A stretch of DNA of 11,121 nt from an uncultured Prevotellaceae bacterium (lineage in GTDB: Bacteria > Bacteroidota > Bacteroidia > Bacteroidales > Muribaculaceae). The translations under genes and the position numbers were made by a program. Numbering within the stretch: position 1 is the stretch's first letter; each line of letters opens with the position of its first letter. Of this stretch, positions 1-7,417 are shown piece by piece. The notes below the pieces were generated by a model, which saw only the letters and a program-made list of their open reading frames with translations, searched no databases and was not told where the DNA came from. The stretch is from positions 1 through 11,121 of the forward strand of contig CAMFSS010000041.1 in NCBI GenBank assembly GCA_945983195.1, in the 5' to 3' direction.

Positions 1-195
1 CTCCTCCACTTCCAGCCACCCCAGACGACCGCCGCGCGCGCGACCGCCGCGCTGCTTGAGCACTACGGGGACATACTATTCATGAACGGGCAGCCGGAGA
101 AGGCAGTAGAGTGCTGGGAAAAGGCACAGAAGCTCAATCCCGATTCAGAACTGCTCAATCGCAAGGTGAAGAACAAGACCTACTTCTATAAGTGA
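1..195 (+). CDS. TPR-repeat protein, C-terminal end only (partial at window start)
   Basis: The last 64 codons of a gene that begins before the window, ending at TGA 193-195. The visible piece contains a tetratricopeptide-repeat helix pair (LLEHYGDILFMNGQPEKAVE, followed by a WEKAQKLNPDS-type helix), with the Gly/Ala/Tyr spacing typical of TPRs, and ends in a basic, tyrosine-rich tail. TPRs are protein-protein interaction scaffolds. In Bacteroidales a large TPR protein commonly sits just upstream of a DUF4292 lipoprotein and an EnvC-like protein, as here, which suggests an envelope role; that role is inference. Signal peptide and total length cannot be judged because the start lies outside the window. 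The first ~17 codons are very GC-rich and match no repeat that I recognise. Confidence 0.75.
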   Translation, partial: LLHFQPPQTTAARATAALLEHYGDILFMNGQPEKAVECWEKAQKLNPDSELLNRKVKNKTYFYK

Positions 196-220
196 AATTC
201 AGCACAGTGGCTGAATTTTT
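195..220 (+). terminator. Intrinsic terminator overlapping the TPR gene stop codon
   Basis: A perfect 9-bp inverted repeat, AAATTCAGC (195-203) and GCTGAATTT (210-218), is separated by a 6-nt loop and runs into a T tract (216-220). The left arm begins on the last base of the TPR gene's TGA. This is a standard rho-independent terminator shape. It implies that the downstream lipoprotein gene has its own promoter or relies on read-through. The A-rich side makes the stem rather AT-heavy, so it may be leaky. Confidence 0.65.
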
Positions 221-264
221 ACAGGTCGGAGAGTATTTTTTATCGAAAAAGAGAATTACAGAAT

Positions 265-1104
265 ATGAAGAAAGGATTAACAGCGATTTTAGCCGCTATT
301 GCGGTCATGGCAGTCATGCTGGGCAGTTGCGGCACACAGAAGAAAGCCACAGGAGGCACATCGGGAGGCGCAAGCCTTGAAGCACTTACCCAAAGATTTG
401 AGAATACAGTGGCAACCTATACCGACTGGACAACTTTGTCGACATCGGGAACGGTAACGCTCGGCGGCAAGAACCCGTTTTCGTCGGCAATGCAGATAAC
501 GATGGTGCGCGGCAAGAGCGTGAACGTGTCAATCCGACCTCTGCTCGGCATAGAGATGGGGCGCATCTACATCACAGGCGACTCAGTGGTGGTGGTGAAC
601 AAGGTGGAGAAATACTACATTGCCGAGAGCCTGAAATTGATAACGTCGGGCGTGCCAATGGACATAACCGATATGCAGAACCTGCTTTTGGCACGAATGT
701 TTGAGCTTGGAAACGGAACGATAACCGCCAAGCCACGGACTCTGAAGTCAATAGCAGAGGGAACAGCCGGCCGCATGAATGTGACACTCCAGCCCAAGGG
801 TATGGACTTTGCATATACATTCTCGGTTGACGGTGAAGATGCCGTGAAAGCCCTTTCGCTTGAGGCAGGGGGCAAGACCGTGCCGCTGAGTGTGATTTAC
901 GGCGACCACACAGCAACCCCATACGGCAAAGTGGCAGGCAGCGTGCGCCTCATGTCGCAAATAGGCGGTCAGGACATGTCGCTTGAGTTCAAGCTCGACA
1001 ATGAAGCGATAATATGGAACAGGCAGGTGAGCGACCGCTCGCCCATCAACAGCCGCTACCGCCGTGTTGAAGGTGAGGCACTGCTGAAGGGAATGTTCAA
1101 GTGA
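265..1104 (+). CDS. DUF4292-family lipoprotein
   Basis: 279 residues. The N-terminus is a lipoprotein signal: basic n-region (MKK), a hydrophobic stretch, and the lipobox LGSC with the lipidated cysteine at residue 22. The residues after Cys22 (GTQKK) are not acidic, so there is no sign of the Bacteroidota surface-export signal and the protein probably faces the periplasm. The mature part is rich in beta strands and matches my memory of the Bacteroidota family DUF4292, which I believe has a LolA/LolB-like fold; that link is from recall. The function is not established. It lies between the TPR gene and the EnvC-like gene, a conserved order in Bacteroidales, so a role in outer-membrane or cell-wall maintenance is plausible. 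The start ATG at 265 directly precedes the signal peptide; there is no obvious Shine-Dalgarno sequence, which is normal for this phylum. Confidence 0.85.
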   Translation: MKKGLTAILAAIAVMAVMLGSCGTQKKATGGTSGGASLEALTQRFENTVATYTDWTTLSTSGTVTLGGKNPFSSAMQITMVRGKSVNVSIRPLLGIEMGRIYITGDSVVVVNKVEKYYIAESLKLITSGVPMDITDMQNLLLARMFELGNGTITAKPRTLKSIAEGTAGRMNVTLQPKGMDFAYTFSVDGEDAVKALSLEAGGKTVPLSVIYGDHTATPYGKVAGSVRLMSQIGGQDMSLEFKLDNEAIIWNRQVSDRSPINSRYRRVEGEALLKGMFK

Positions 1105-1178
1105 TTGACCGGCTCGTAAGGCCTGACAACCCATATAAAAATTGGCTGATAGGGAAGAACTTCTGAAACTTAGAGATT

Positions 1179-2645
1179 TTGAGAACAATAGGCGGCATAT
1201 TATTGGCGGTGATGATGCTCTGCACAGTTGGGGCAGCCCTTGGCGTGTGCCGCAATGATGACATGGGCAAGGTGAAGCGCGAACAGAACGATGTGCGCCG
1301 TCAGGTGGAGAAGACTTCGGGGCAGCTCGATGCCAACCGCCGGCAGGCAGAAGCGACACTGCGTGAACTGAACACCATTGATGCCGACATGGAGCGGAGC
1401 AGCCGCGACATAGAGCGCATAGAGCGAAATGTGGAAGCTTGCGATGCACGTATTGCCCAGATAACCGACACAATGGCTATGACGGAGGCCCGGCTTGCCC
1501 GACTCCGCGACAACTATGCTTCGGCAGTGCGGAAGATGCAGAAGAACATCTCGGGCGATGACAGGCTGACATTTATACTCTCGTCATCGTCGCTGCATGA
1601 GGCATGGAGGCGAATGCGCTATCTGAAGCAGTTCTCGAAGTGGCGCGACCGTCAGGCAGAGGAGATACACGGCGAAATCATTGCTCTGGAGCGACGCAAG
1701 AAGGATGTGGAGAAGATCCGAAATGAGCAGCAGACTCGCAACCGAGCCTTGCAGCACGCCTATGCCGGACTCAAGCAGCAACGCGACCGCCAGAAAGACG
1801 TGGTGGCGCGGCTGAAGGGCGAGGAGAAGCACCTGAAAGATGTGCTTGCCGAACAGAACAGCCGAGCCCAGGCTCTCGATCGCGAACTCGACCGCCTGAT
1901 ACGCCTTGAGGAGGAGCGTGCAGCCGAGGCAGCGTGCAAGGAGCGCGAGCGGAAGCTCGCCGAGGAGCGACGCAAGGCTGAGGAGCAGGCAAGGCTTGAA
2001 GCCGAGCAGGAGGCTCGGGTGAAAGCCGAAAAGGATAAAGCAGCCAAAGAAAAGGCAGCCAAAGAAAAGGCAGCGAAGGGAAAAGCTTCGAAACCGAGCC
2101 AAAAGAATGCAGTAAAGAATAAAAAGGGTGCATCGCAGCAGGAGAAGAAGCCGAAGGTGGAAACTCCAAAGCCCGACCTTGCACTGAAACCCAGTGTGCC
2201 GGTGGGTGTTGACGACAAGACTGCCCGTACCATCAACTTTGAGAACAGTAAGGGAAAATTGCCATATCCGGTAAGCGGAAACTGCCGCGTGGTGCGCACA
2301 TTCGGACGACAGCGACACCCGGAGCTGCGCCATGTGATGACCGACAACGGCGGCATCGACATAGAGGCAGCGCAGGGAGCAGAGGCAAGGGCAGTGGCGG
2401 CAGGACAAGTGTCGGCAGTGTTCAGCCAGCCAGGCTACGGCATGGTGGTGATGGTGCGTCACGGTCACTATCTGACCATATATGTGGGGCTTGAGTCGCT
2501 TGCAGTGAGCAACGGTGCCACGGTGAAGGCAGGGCAGACGCTCGGAACGGTGGCGAATGACAGCGACGGCAGCGGAAAAGCCCTGCTGCACTTCGAGATA
2601 AGGCGTGAAAAGACGAAGCTGAATCCGCTCGACTGGCTACGCTGA
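1179..2645 (+). CDS. EnvC-like LytM/M23-domain protein (putative murein hydrolase activator)
   Basis: 488 residues: an N-terminal signal peptide (about 1-22), a long charged coiled coil (about 30-260), a Lys/Ala-rich linker with a short tandem repeat (about 285-320), and a C-terminal M23/LytM domain (about 365-488). The zinc site is degenerate: where active M23 enzymes have HxGxD there is N390-G-G-I-D394, and the HxH motif is reduced to LLH (His471). In EnvC proteins this signals a non-catalytic domain that activates cell-wall amidases during division, so an activator role is more likely than hydrolase activity. The start is uncertain. The only in-frame start that keeps a full signal peptide is TTG 1179; ATG codons at 1212 and 1215 would remove its n-region. 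The gene follows the lipoprotein by 74 bp and precedes the acyltransferase by 52 bp, so co-transcription is likely. Confidence 0.85.
   Translation: MRTIGGILLAVMMLCTVGAALGVCRNDDMGKVKREQNDVRRQVEKTSGQLDANRRQAEATLRELNTIDADMERSSRDIERIERNVEACDARIAQITDTMAMTEARLARLRDNYASAVRKMQKNISGDDRLTFILSSSSLHEAWRRMRYLKQFSKWRDRQAEEIHGEIIALERRKKDVEKIRNEQQTRNRALQHAYAGLKQQRDRQKDVVARLKGEEKHLKDVLAEQNSRAQALDRELDRLIRLEEERAAEAACKERERKLAEERRKAEEQARLEAEQEARVKAEKDKAAKEKAAKEKAAKGKASKPSQKNAVKNKKGASQQEKKPKVETPKPDLALKPSVPVGVDDKTARTINFENSKGKLPYPVSGNCRVVRTFGRQRHPELRHVMTDNGGIDIEAAQGAEARAVAAGQVSAVFSQPGYGMVVMVRHGHYLTIYVGLESLAVSNGATVKAGQTLGTVANDSDGSGKALLHFEIRREKTKLNPLDWLR
2040..2084 (+). repeat. 15-bp in-frame tandem repeat (AAKEK units) in the EnvC-like linker
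   Basis: Two identical 15-bp units (2040-2054 and 2055-2069), followed by a degenerate third unit (2070-2084), encode AAKEK-AAKEK-AAKGK at residues 288-302. Because the unit is a multiple of three, slippage would change the length of the linker between coiled coil and LytM domain without breaking the frame. Confidence 0.8.
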
Positions 2646-2697
2646 CACTCGAATAAAACTGAATTAAAAAAATGGAATTTAAGCTACAAGGAACGAT

Positions 2698-3639
2698 ATG
2701 AAGATAAAATTAGGCATATACTCACCTACGCAGCACTCGGAGTGGAACCACTTCGTGTATGGTGCCAAGAATTCCACATTCATGCACTTGCGTGAATATA
2801 TGGACTATCACAGCCAGCGATTCAGCGACTGCTCGATAGTTGCATATCAGGACAACAAGATAATAGGCGTGATGCCCGCCAACCGCGTGGGCGACACACT
2901 CTATTCGCATCAAGGGCTGACCTATGCCGGATGGCTGGTGCCCACCAAGCACTTCGATGTGGTGAATATGCTTGCCATTTGGGACGCAATGGCTGAATTC
3001 TTGCCCACAATAGGAATAAAGCGGCTCGTTTATAAGCCAAGCCCTCATATTTATCATTCTTATCCTGCCGAGGAGGATTTATATGCCATTTTCCGCCACA
3101 ATGGTGTGATTACGGCTTCAAACATTTCGTCGGCTATTCCTGTGGCTGATGCAATCCGCTTCAACGAAAATTCGCGTCGACAGGTACGCCTTGCGCAGAA
3201 TGAGGGTGTCACGGTGGAGGAAACATCGGATTATGAAGCGTACTGGAACGTGCTAACCGAGCTGCTTGACGAGCGCTATGGAGTGAAGCCTGTGCACACG
3301 CTTGCCGAAATCAACCTGCTGCACTCGCTCTTTCCCATCAACATACGCCTTTTCACTGCTTGCCTTGGTGGTGAGGTGCTTGGCGGTGTGCTGATTTATC
3401 ACACCGGACATGTGGCGCATGCTCAGTATATTGCAGCTTCGAAGCGCGGCAAGAAGATGAAGGTGCTGCCCATGATTTTCGACCATCTTATCAATAATGA
3501 GTTCAGTCAGACTCGCTATTTCGACTTTGGAATATCCAACGAGCAAGGTGGTCGGGTGCTCAATGAGGGGCTTGCGATGCAGAAGTCAGGTATGGGAGGG
3601 CGCGGAATCGTGTATAACACCTATACGATTGAGTTCTGA
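2698..3639 (+). CDS. FemAB/GNAT-like acyltransferase
   Basis: 313 residues, a two-lobed protein of the FemAB-related GNAT type (Acetyltransf_6-like). The second lobe, about residues 150-290, has the characteristic basic helix (SRRQVRLAQNEGVTVEE, 159-175) and a following strand-helix unit with GGEVLGGVLIY (224-234) and YFDFGISNEQGG (274-285). It has no signal peptide or membrane segment, so it should be cytoplasmic. Relatives transfer amino-acyl or acyl groups to peptidoglycan precursors or to amino sugars of surface glycans. The flippase gene 39 bp downstream favours a lipid-linked surface glycan precursor as the substrate, but this is context-based inference. The ATG at 2698 overlaps the TGA of a nine-codon mini-frame (2672-2701). 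Confidence 0.75.
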   Translation: MKIKLGIYSPTQHSEWNHFVYGAKNSTFMHLREYMDYHSQRFSDCSIVAYQDNKIIGVMPANRVGDTLYSHQGLTYAGWLVPTKHFDVVNMLAIWDAMAEFLPTIGIKRLVYKPSPHIYHSYPAEEDLYAIFRHNGVITASNISSAIPVADAIRFNENSRRQVRLAQNEGVTVEETSDYEAYWNVLTELLDERYGVKPVHTLAEINLLHSLFPINIRLFTACLGGEVLGGVLIYHTGHVAHAQYIAASKRGKKMKVLPMIFDHLINNEFSQTRYFDFGISNEQGGRVLNEGLAMQKSGMGGRGIVYNTYTIEF

Positions 3640-3678
3640 TAAAAGAGGAGTAGTCGAAATTTAATTGATTTTGAGAAT

Positions 3679-5127
3679 ATGCCGGGAAAGAGCAACGCCA
3701 TATCACGAGGAATATTCAAGGCGATGGGGATCTTCGGGGGCACACAGATGCTCACGGTGATTTGCTCCATCGTGCGCAACAAGCTGGTGTCGATATGGCT
3801 CGGCTCGACAGGAATGGGTCTGTTTGGACTCTACAACTCGGCAATCGACATGCTCAACGAGCTATTCAACATGGGGCTACGCACAAGCTGTGTGCGCGAC
3901 ATATCGCAGGCGGTGACTACAGGCGACGAGAGCCGCATAGCGCGTGTGGTGCTCATAGTGAGGCGATGGTCGTGGCTCTTGGGTGCAGTGGGCGCACTGT
4001 TCACGTTTCTGGTGTCGCCGCTGCTGAGCCGGTTCACCTTTGGCGACTATAGTCATGCATGGGGCTATGGAGTTCTGTCGGTGTCGGTGTTCTTCTTCTC
4101 TGTGCTAAGCAGCGAGCAGGCAGTGCTACAAGGCGTGCAACGGCTGAAGTCGCTTGCAAAAGCGGCAGTGTGGGGCAATGCCATAGGGCTTGCGCTGTCG
4201 ATACCGATGTACTACTACTGGAGGATTGACAGTGTGGTGCCCTCAATATTGGTGTATGCCCTTGCGAATGTGGTGTGCATACTGCTCATGCGCAACCGCG
4301 ACTACGACGGCAAGGCGAAGGGACTGACGGTGCGCGACACGGTGAAGGGTGGAGCGGAATTCCTGAAATTCGGCTTCTGCATCACGCTGAGCACCTTCTC
4401 GATGCTGCTTGTGTCGTACATTTTCATGGCATACCTCAACCATCACTCCGATATGGCTACTGTGGGGCACTACCAGGCAGGATATGCGCTGATTATACGC
4501 TACTCGGCAATGTTTTTCACGGCAATAGGCGTGGAATACTATCCGCGCCTGTCGGGGGTGGCGCATAGCAGGCAGCGCATCGACGTATTTGTGACGCAGG
4601 AGGCCGCCATATCGTTGCAGATACTCGTTCCGGTGATAATAGTGTTCCTGCTGTGCCGCAACCTTGTGGTCGACATACTCTATTCGCCCGACTTCTATGC
4701 CATGATACCCTACATATCGTGGTGCATGGTGGGACTAACGTTCAAGGGTGTGTCGTGGTGCATAGCATACGTGATACTCGCCAAGGGGGAGAGCAAGGTG
4801 TTTCTTGCCACCGAACTGACCAGTTCGGCACTGTGCCTGGTGTTCAACATCAGCTTCTTCGAGCTGTGGGGGCTGACAGGGCTTGGAGTGTCGTATGTGG
4901 TGTGGTATGCGTCGTATCTGCTGATAGTGTCGGTGGTGTATATGAAGAAATTCGGCATCAAGCTTCGGGCCAAGCTGTTGCTGCACACAGCCTACGCCTT
5001 TGCCGTAACGCTTGCCGCACTGTGGGCTGTGGAGAGCGGAAACATCACTTTTGCAGTGGTGCTTGCTTTGGCTACGGCATGTGGCAGTATTGTTAAGATT
5101 CGTAAAAGCGTTGGAAAATCAAAATAA
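3679..5127 (+). CDS. O-antigen/lipid-linked oligosaccharide translocase (MOP superfamily, Wzx type)
   Basis: 482 residues, dominated by hydrophobic segments across the whole length (roughly 12-14 transmembrane helices), with short charged loops. The N-terminal part (GTQMLTVICSIVRNKLVSIW, then the LGSTGMGLFGLYNS and DMLNELFNMGLRTSCVRDI regions) is typical of the Bacteroidota O-antigen translocase/WzxE-like family. It would flip undecaprenyl-linked sugars across the inner membrane. It starts 39 bp after the acyltransferase gene on the same strand; the pair probably works on one glycan. Glycosyltransferases, a polymerase and a ligase are absent from the window, so this is not a complete polysaccharide locus. 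Codon choice and GC content resemble the EnvC-like gene. No terminator is obvious before the greA promoter. Confidence 0.85.
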   Translation: MPGKSNAISRGIFKAMGIFGGTQMLTVICSIVRNKLVSIWLGSTGMGLFGLYNSAIDMLNELFNMGLRTSCVRDISQAVTTGDESRIARVVLIVRRWSWLLGAVGALFTFLVSPLLSRFTFGDYSHAWGYGVLSVSVFFFSVLSSEQAVLQGVQRLKSLAKAAVWGNAIGLALSIPMYYYWRIDSVVPSILVYALANVVCILLMRNRDYDGKAKGLTVRDTVKGGAEFLKFGFCITLSTFSMLLVSYIFMAYLNHHSDMATVGHYQAGYALIIRYSAMFFTAIGVEYYPRLSGVAHSRQRIDVFVTQEAAISLQILVPVIIVFLLCRNLVVDILYSPDFYAMIPYISWCMVGLTFKGVSWCIAYVILAKGESKVFLATELTSSALCLVFNISFFELWGLTGLGVSYVVWYASYLLIVSVVYMKKFGIKLRAKLLLHTAYAFAVTLAALWAVESGNITFAVVLALATACGSIVKIRKSVGKSK

Positions 5128-5141
5128 AAGGCCTACCTTTG
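5110..5141 (+). promoter_or_regulatory. Bacteroidota-type promoter for greA
   Basis: The -7 box TACCTTTG (5134-5141) matches the Bacteroides consensus TAnnTTTG exactly. GTTG at 5110-5113, 20 nt upstream, is a 3-of-4 match to the -33 box TTTG at the expected spacing. It lies partly in the last codons of the flippase gene. Transcription would start near 5148-5150, giving an AT-rich leader of about 90 nt before the greA ATG. Confidence 0.6.
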
Positions 5142-5238
5142 CCACGGATAAACATAATGAATTATTATGAAGGGGTCTCGACAACACAGTGTGGAGATTC
5201 TTTTGTTTTTTACTAATTTAATAAACTTGTATTTTACC

Positions 5239-5709
5239 ATGGCAATCAGCTACATGACAAAAGAAGGGTATAAGAAGAAAATGGAGGAAATCGCTTACCT
5301 GGAGAATGTTAAGCGTCCTGAAATCTCTCGAGCTATTGCGGAAGCCCGCGATAAGGGTGACCTTTCTGAGAATGCGGAATATGATGCGGCAAAGGAGGCA
5401 CAAGGCATGCTTGAGATGAAGATATCGCAGCTCAAGGATCTTGTGGCAAGCGCACGTATCATCGACGAAAGCAAGCTCAATACCGATGAGGTGCAACTTC
5501 TGAATACCGTGACCATCAAGAACCACAACAATGGCGCAACTATGAAGTACACTATCGTGACCGAGAGCGAGGCAAATCTGCGCGAGGGCAAGCTCTCATG
5601 CAAGACACCGATCGCAGTGGGCCTTATGGGCCACAAAGTGGGCGATGTGGTGGAGGTGAAGGCTCCTGCCGGCGTGATGAAATTTGAGATTCTGAAGATT
5701 GAGATTTAA
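5239..5709 (+). CDS. greA: Transcription elongation factor GreA
   Basis: 156 residues, close to the usual 158. The N-terminal coiled-coil hairpin (about 1-75) carries the tip motif GDLSENAEY, with Asp41 and Glu44 at the positions that in E. coli GreA reach through the RNA polymerase secondary channel and support cleavage of backtracked transcripts. The C-terminal FKBP-like domain (about 80-156) ends in GHKVGDVVEVKAPAG and a final FEILKIEI strand. The frame is open back to 5167, but the ATG at 5239 is chosen: the extra 24 residues upstream are hydrophobic, unlike any GreA, and MAISYMTKEGY is the standard family start. It has its own promoter and probably shares a transcript with the HIT gene 73 bp downstream. 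Confidence 0.97.
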   Translation: MAISYMTKEGYKKKMEEIAYLENVKRPEISRAIAEARDKGDLSENAEYDAAKEAQGMLEMKISQLKDLVASARIIDESKLNTDEVQLLNTVTIKNHNNGATMKYTIVTESEANLREGKLSCKTPIAVGLMGHKVGDVVEVKAPAGVMKFEILKIEI

Positions 5710-5782
5710 GAGCTACGGGTGAATGGCTGCGGTTTGCCCAAGTCATTGATCAATAGGAACAAACAAACTTAAAGACAACGAT

Positions 5783-6181
5783 ATGGCATCAATATTCAGT
5801 AGAATTGTGGCAGGGGAGATACCGTGCTACAAGGTGGCTGAAGATGAGAAATACTTTGCATTTCTCGACATCAGCCCGGTGGCCAAGGGCCACACACTTG
5901 TGATTCCGAAGCATGAGGTTGACTATATTTTCGACCTCGACGATGAGGAGTATGCAGGATTGACGGCATTTGCCAAGAAGGTGGCAACAGCAATGCGCAA
6001 GGTCATGCCGTGCAAGCGCATAGGTGGGGCAGTGCTGGGTCTTGAGGTGCCACACACCCCCATACATCTTGTGCCCATCACCAGGGAGAGCGACATGAAC
6101 TTCTTCAAGGAGAAGCTGTCTCTGCCTGCTGATGAAATGGCTGAGATTGCCCGCAAGATTGCAGAGGCAGTGGAATACTAA
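5783..6181 (+). CDS. HIT-family protein with altered histidine triad
   Basis: 132 residues, the full length of bacterial HIT (histidine triad) proteins, which are cytoplasmic nucleotide-phosphoramidase-like hydrolases. The N-terminus (ASIFSRIVAGEIPCYKVAED), the FLDISPVAKGHTLVIPKHE segment and the final helix are all typical. The active-site motif normally reads H-x-H-x-H followed by two hydrophobic residues; here it is PHTPIHLVP, so His91 and His95 are present but the middle histidine, which is the nucleophile in characterised HIT enzymes, is Pro93 (codon CCC 6059-6061). A CAC-to-CCC change would explain it. The rest of the protein is intact. It may be catalytically dead, may retain only nucleotide binding, or the base may be a sequencing error. 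It follows greA by 73 bp with no clear promoter between. Confidence 0.9.
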   Translation: MASIFSRIVAGEIPCYKVAEDEKYFAFLDISPVAKGHTLVIPKHEVDYIFDLDDEEYAGLTAFAKKVATAMRKVMPCKRIGGAVLGLEVPHTPIHLVPITRESDMNFFKEKLSLPADEMAEIARKIAEAVEY

Positions 6182-6219
6182 CCCAATTTCGGGACATGAA
6201 CCGGAGAGTAACAACATGG

Positions 6220-6252
6220 GAAGCGATGTGCCTCAGAGCGGTGCATCGCTTC
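6220..6252 (+). terminator. Strong hairpin between the HIT and M20 genes (possible terminator)
   Basis: GAAGCGATG (6220-6228) pairs perfectly with CATCGCTTC (6244-6252). The stem extends inward by two G-U pairs and two C-G pairs to a 7-nt loop (6233-6239), giving 13 pairs. What follows is only weakly T-rich (TTGTGATAAAT), so termination may be inefficient. It lies 23 nt before the M20 start codon and could instead be a leader structure of that gene. Confidence 0.45.
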
Positions 6253-6275
6253 TTGTGATAAATGAATAGCGACCG

Positions 6276-7346
6276 ATGGACATTGACGAGATATACTATG
6301 ATGCAGTAGACTTGCTGAAGGCGATGATAGCAACAAAGTCGGTGAGCCGCGAGGAGAAGGAGGCTGCCGGTGTAGTGGAGGACGCGATGCGCGGCTTCGG
6401 GCTCGACGTGCGCCGCAGCGGAAACAACGTGTGGACACTGTCGCCGGGCTTTGCCCCTGCCAAGCCTACCATACTGCTCAACAGCCATATTGACACCGTG
6501 AAGCCAACCGAGGGCTGGACTCGCGACCCATTCACTCCCGAGGAGGACGATGAGGGGAGGCTCTATGGTCTTGGCAGCAATGATGCAGGTGCGTCGGTGG
6601 TGTCGCTGCTGGCGGCGTTCCGCTTCATCACAGCAAAAGAGCAGCCGTGCAACTACATTTTCCTTGCCTCATGCGAGGAGGAGGTGAGCGGACGCGGAGG
6701 AGTGGAGTCGGTGCTGCCGATGCTGCCACACATAGATGCAGCGATAGTGGGCGAGCCTACATCGCTACAGCCTGCTATTGCCGAGAAGGGGCTTATGGTG
6801 CTCGACGGAGCGGCTGAAGGCGTGTCGGGACATGCTGCACGCAATGAGGGCGAGAATGCCATCTACAAGGCCGTGGAAGCTATTGAGCGGTTGCGCAGGG
6901 TGGTGTTTGAGCGAGAATCGGAGCTGCTCGGACCGGTGAAGGTGAGTGTGACGCAGATAGGTGCCGGAACGCAGCACAATGTTGTGCCCGACCGCTGCAC
7001 GATTGTGGTTGACGTGCGCACTACCGATGCCTACAGCAACGTGGAGACGCTTGCCATTCTTCGCGATGCCGTGGGAGAGCTTTGTACGCTCACTCCACGC
7101 TCGACAAGGCTGAATCCGTCGCACATAGGGCTGAACCACCCGCTTGTGGAGCGACTGGTGATGATGGGAAAGCAGCCATTTGGCTCGCCAACGCTCAGCG
7201 ACCAGGCACTTATGCCTTTTCCATCGCTTAAACTTGGTCCCGGTGATTCGGCACGCTCGCATACAGCCGATGAATACATCGTGCTCGATGAAATAAGGGA
7301 GGCCATTCACACCTACGTCGGCCTGCTCGACGGGTGCAGGTTGTAA
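6276..7346 (+). CDS. M20-family metallohydrolase, probable N-acyl-ornithine/citrulline deacylase
   Basis: 356 residues, full length for the ArgE/DapE/CPG2 group. The two-zinc site is complete: His71 and Asp73 (NSHIDTV), bridging Asp103 (GSNDAG), catalytic Glu135 and metal ligand Glu136 (CEEEVSG), Glu160 (VGEPTS) and His329 (RSHTADEY). The dimerisation lid lies at about 170-280. GSNDAG in place of the common DxKG-type motif is, from memory, usual for Bacteroidota arginine-pathway members and their acetylcitrulline-deacetylase relatives. In Bacteroides, arginine is made through N-succinylated intermediates, so the substrate may be succinylated; the sequence alone cannot settle this, and DapE or another amidohydrolase remains possible. 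No other arginine gene is in the window. The protein is cytoplasmic, with no signal peptide. A terminator follows. Confidence 0.85.
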   Translation: MDIDEIYYDAVDLLKAMIATKSVSREEKEAAGVVEDAMRGFGLDVRRSGNNVWTLSPGFAPAKPTILLNSHIDTVKPTEGWTRDPFTPEEDDEGRLYGLGSNDAGASVVSLLAAFRFITAKEQPCNYIFLASCEEEVSGRGGVESVLPMLPHIDAAIVGEPTSLQPAIAEKGLMVLDGAAEGVSGHAARNEGENAIYKAVEAIERLRRVVFERESELLGPVKVSVTQIGAGTQHNVVPDRCTIVVDVRTTDAYSNVETLAILRDAVGELCTLTPRSTRLNPSHIGLNHPLVERLVMMGKQPFGSPTLSDQALMPFPSLKLGPGDSARSHTADEYIVLDEIREAIHTYVGLLDGCRL

Positions 7347-7382
7347 TTACTTTGCGCCTTTTTGCCGGTAGGATTGAAAAAT

Positions 7383-7404
7383 AAGGGCTATCAGCCCTTT
7401 TTTT
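7383..7404 (+). terminator. Intrinsic terminator after the M20 gene
   Basis: A perfect 7-bp stem, AAGGGCT (7383-7389) and AGCCCTT (7393-7399), has a tight ATC loop and a run of seven T (7398-7404). A-rich sequence upstream (7377-7384) could let it work on the opposite strand as well. It separates the M20 gene from the antiporter, whose promoter lies immediately downstream. Confidence 0.85.
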
Positions 7405-7417
7405 GCTACTTTTTTTG

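Noticed and set aside
234..241. Possible -7 box TATTTTTT upstream of the DUF4292 gene
   Set aside because: The final G of TAnnTTTG is missing and no -33 box is present; AT-rich leader sequence alone explains it.
1584..2591. Long minus-strand open frame of about 335 codons opposite the EnvC-like gene
   Set aside because: The product is Cys/Leu/His-rich low-complexity sequence with no domain, and it mirrors the codon bias of the real coiled-coil gene on the plus strand.
5128..5141. Possible terminator after the flippase gene (AAAGG...CCTTT)
   Set aside because: Only five pairs with a 4-nt loop and no T run; the same bases are better explained as the greA promoter.
5167..5238. Upstream extension of greA by 24 codons
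   Set aside because: The extension is hydrophobic and AT-rich, unlike any GreA N-terminus, and the standard start at 5239 gives the usual length and puts Asp41/Glu44 in register.
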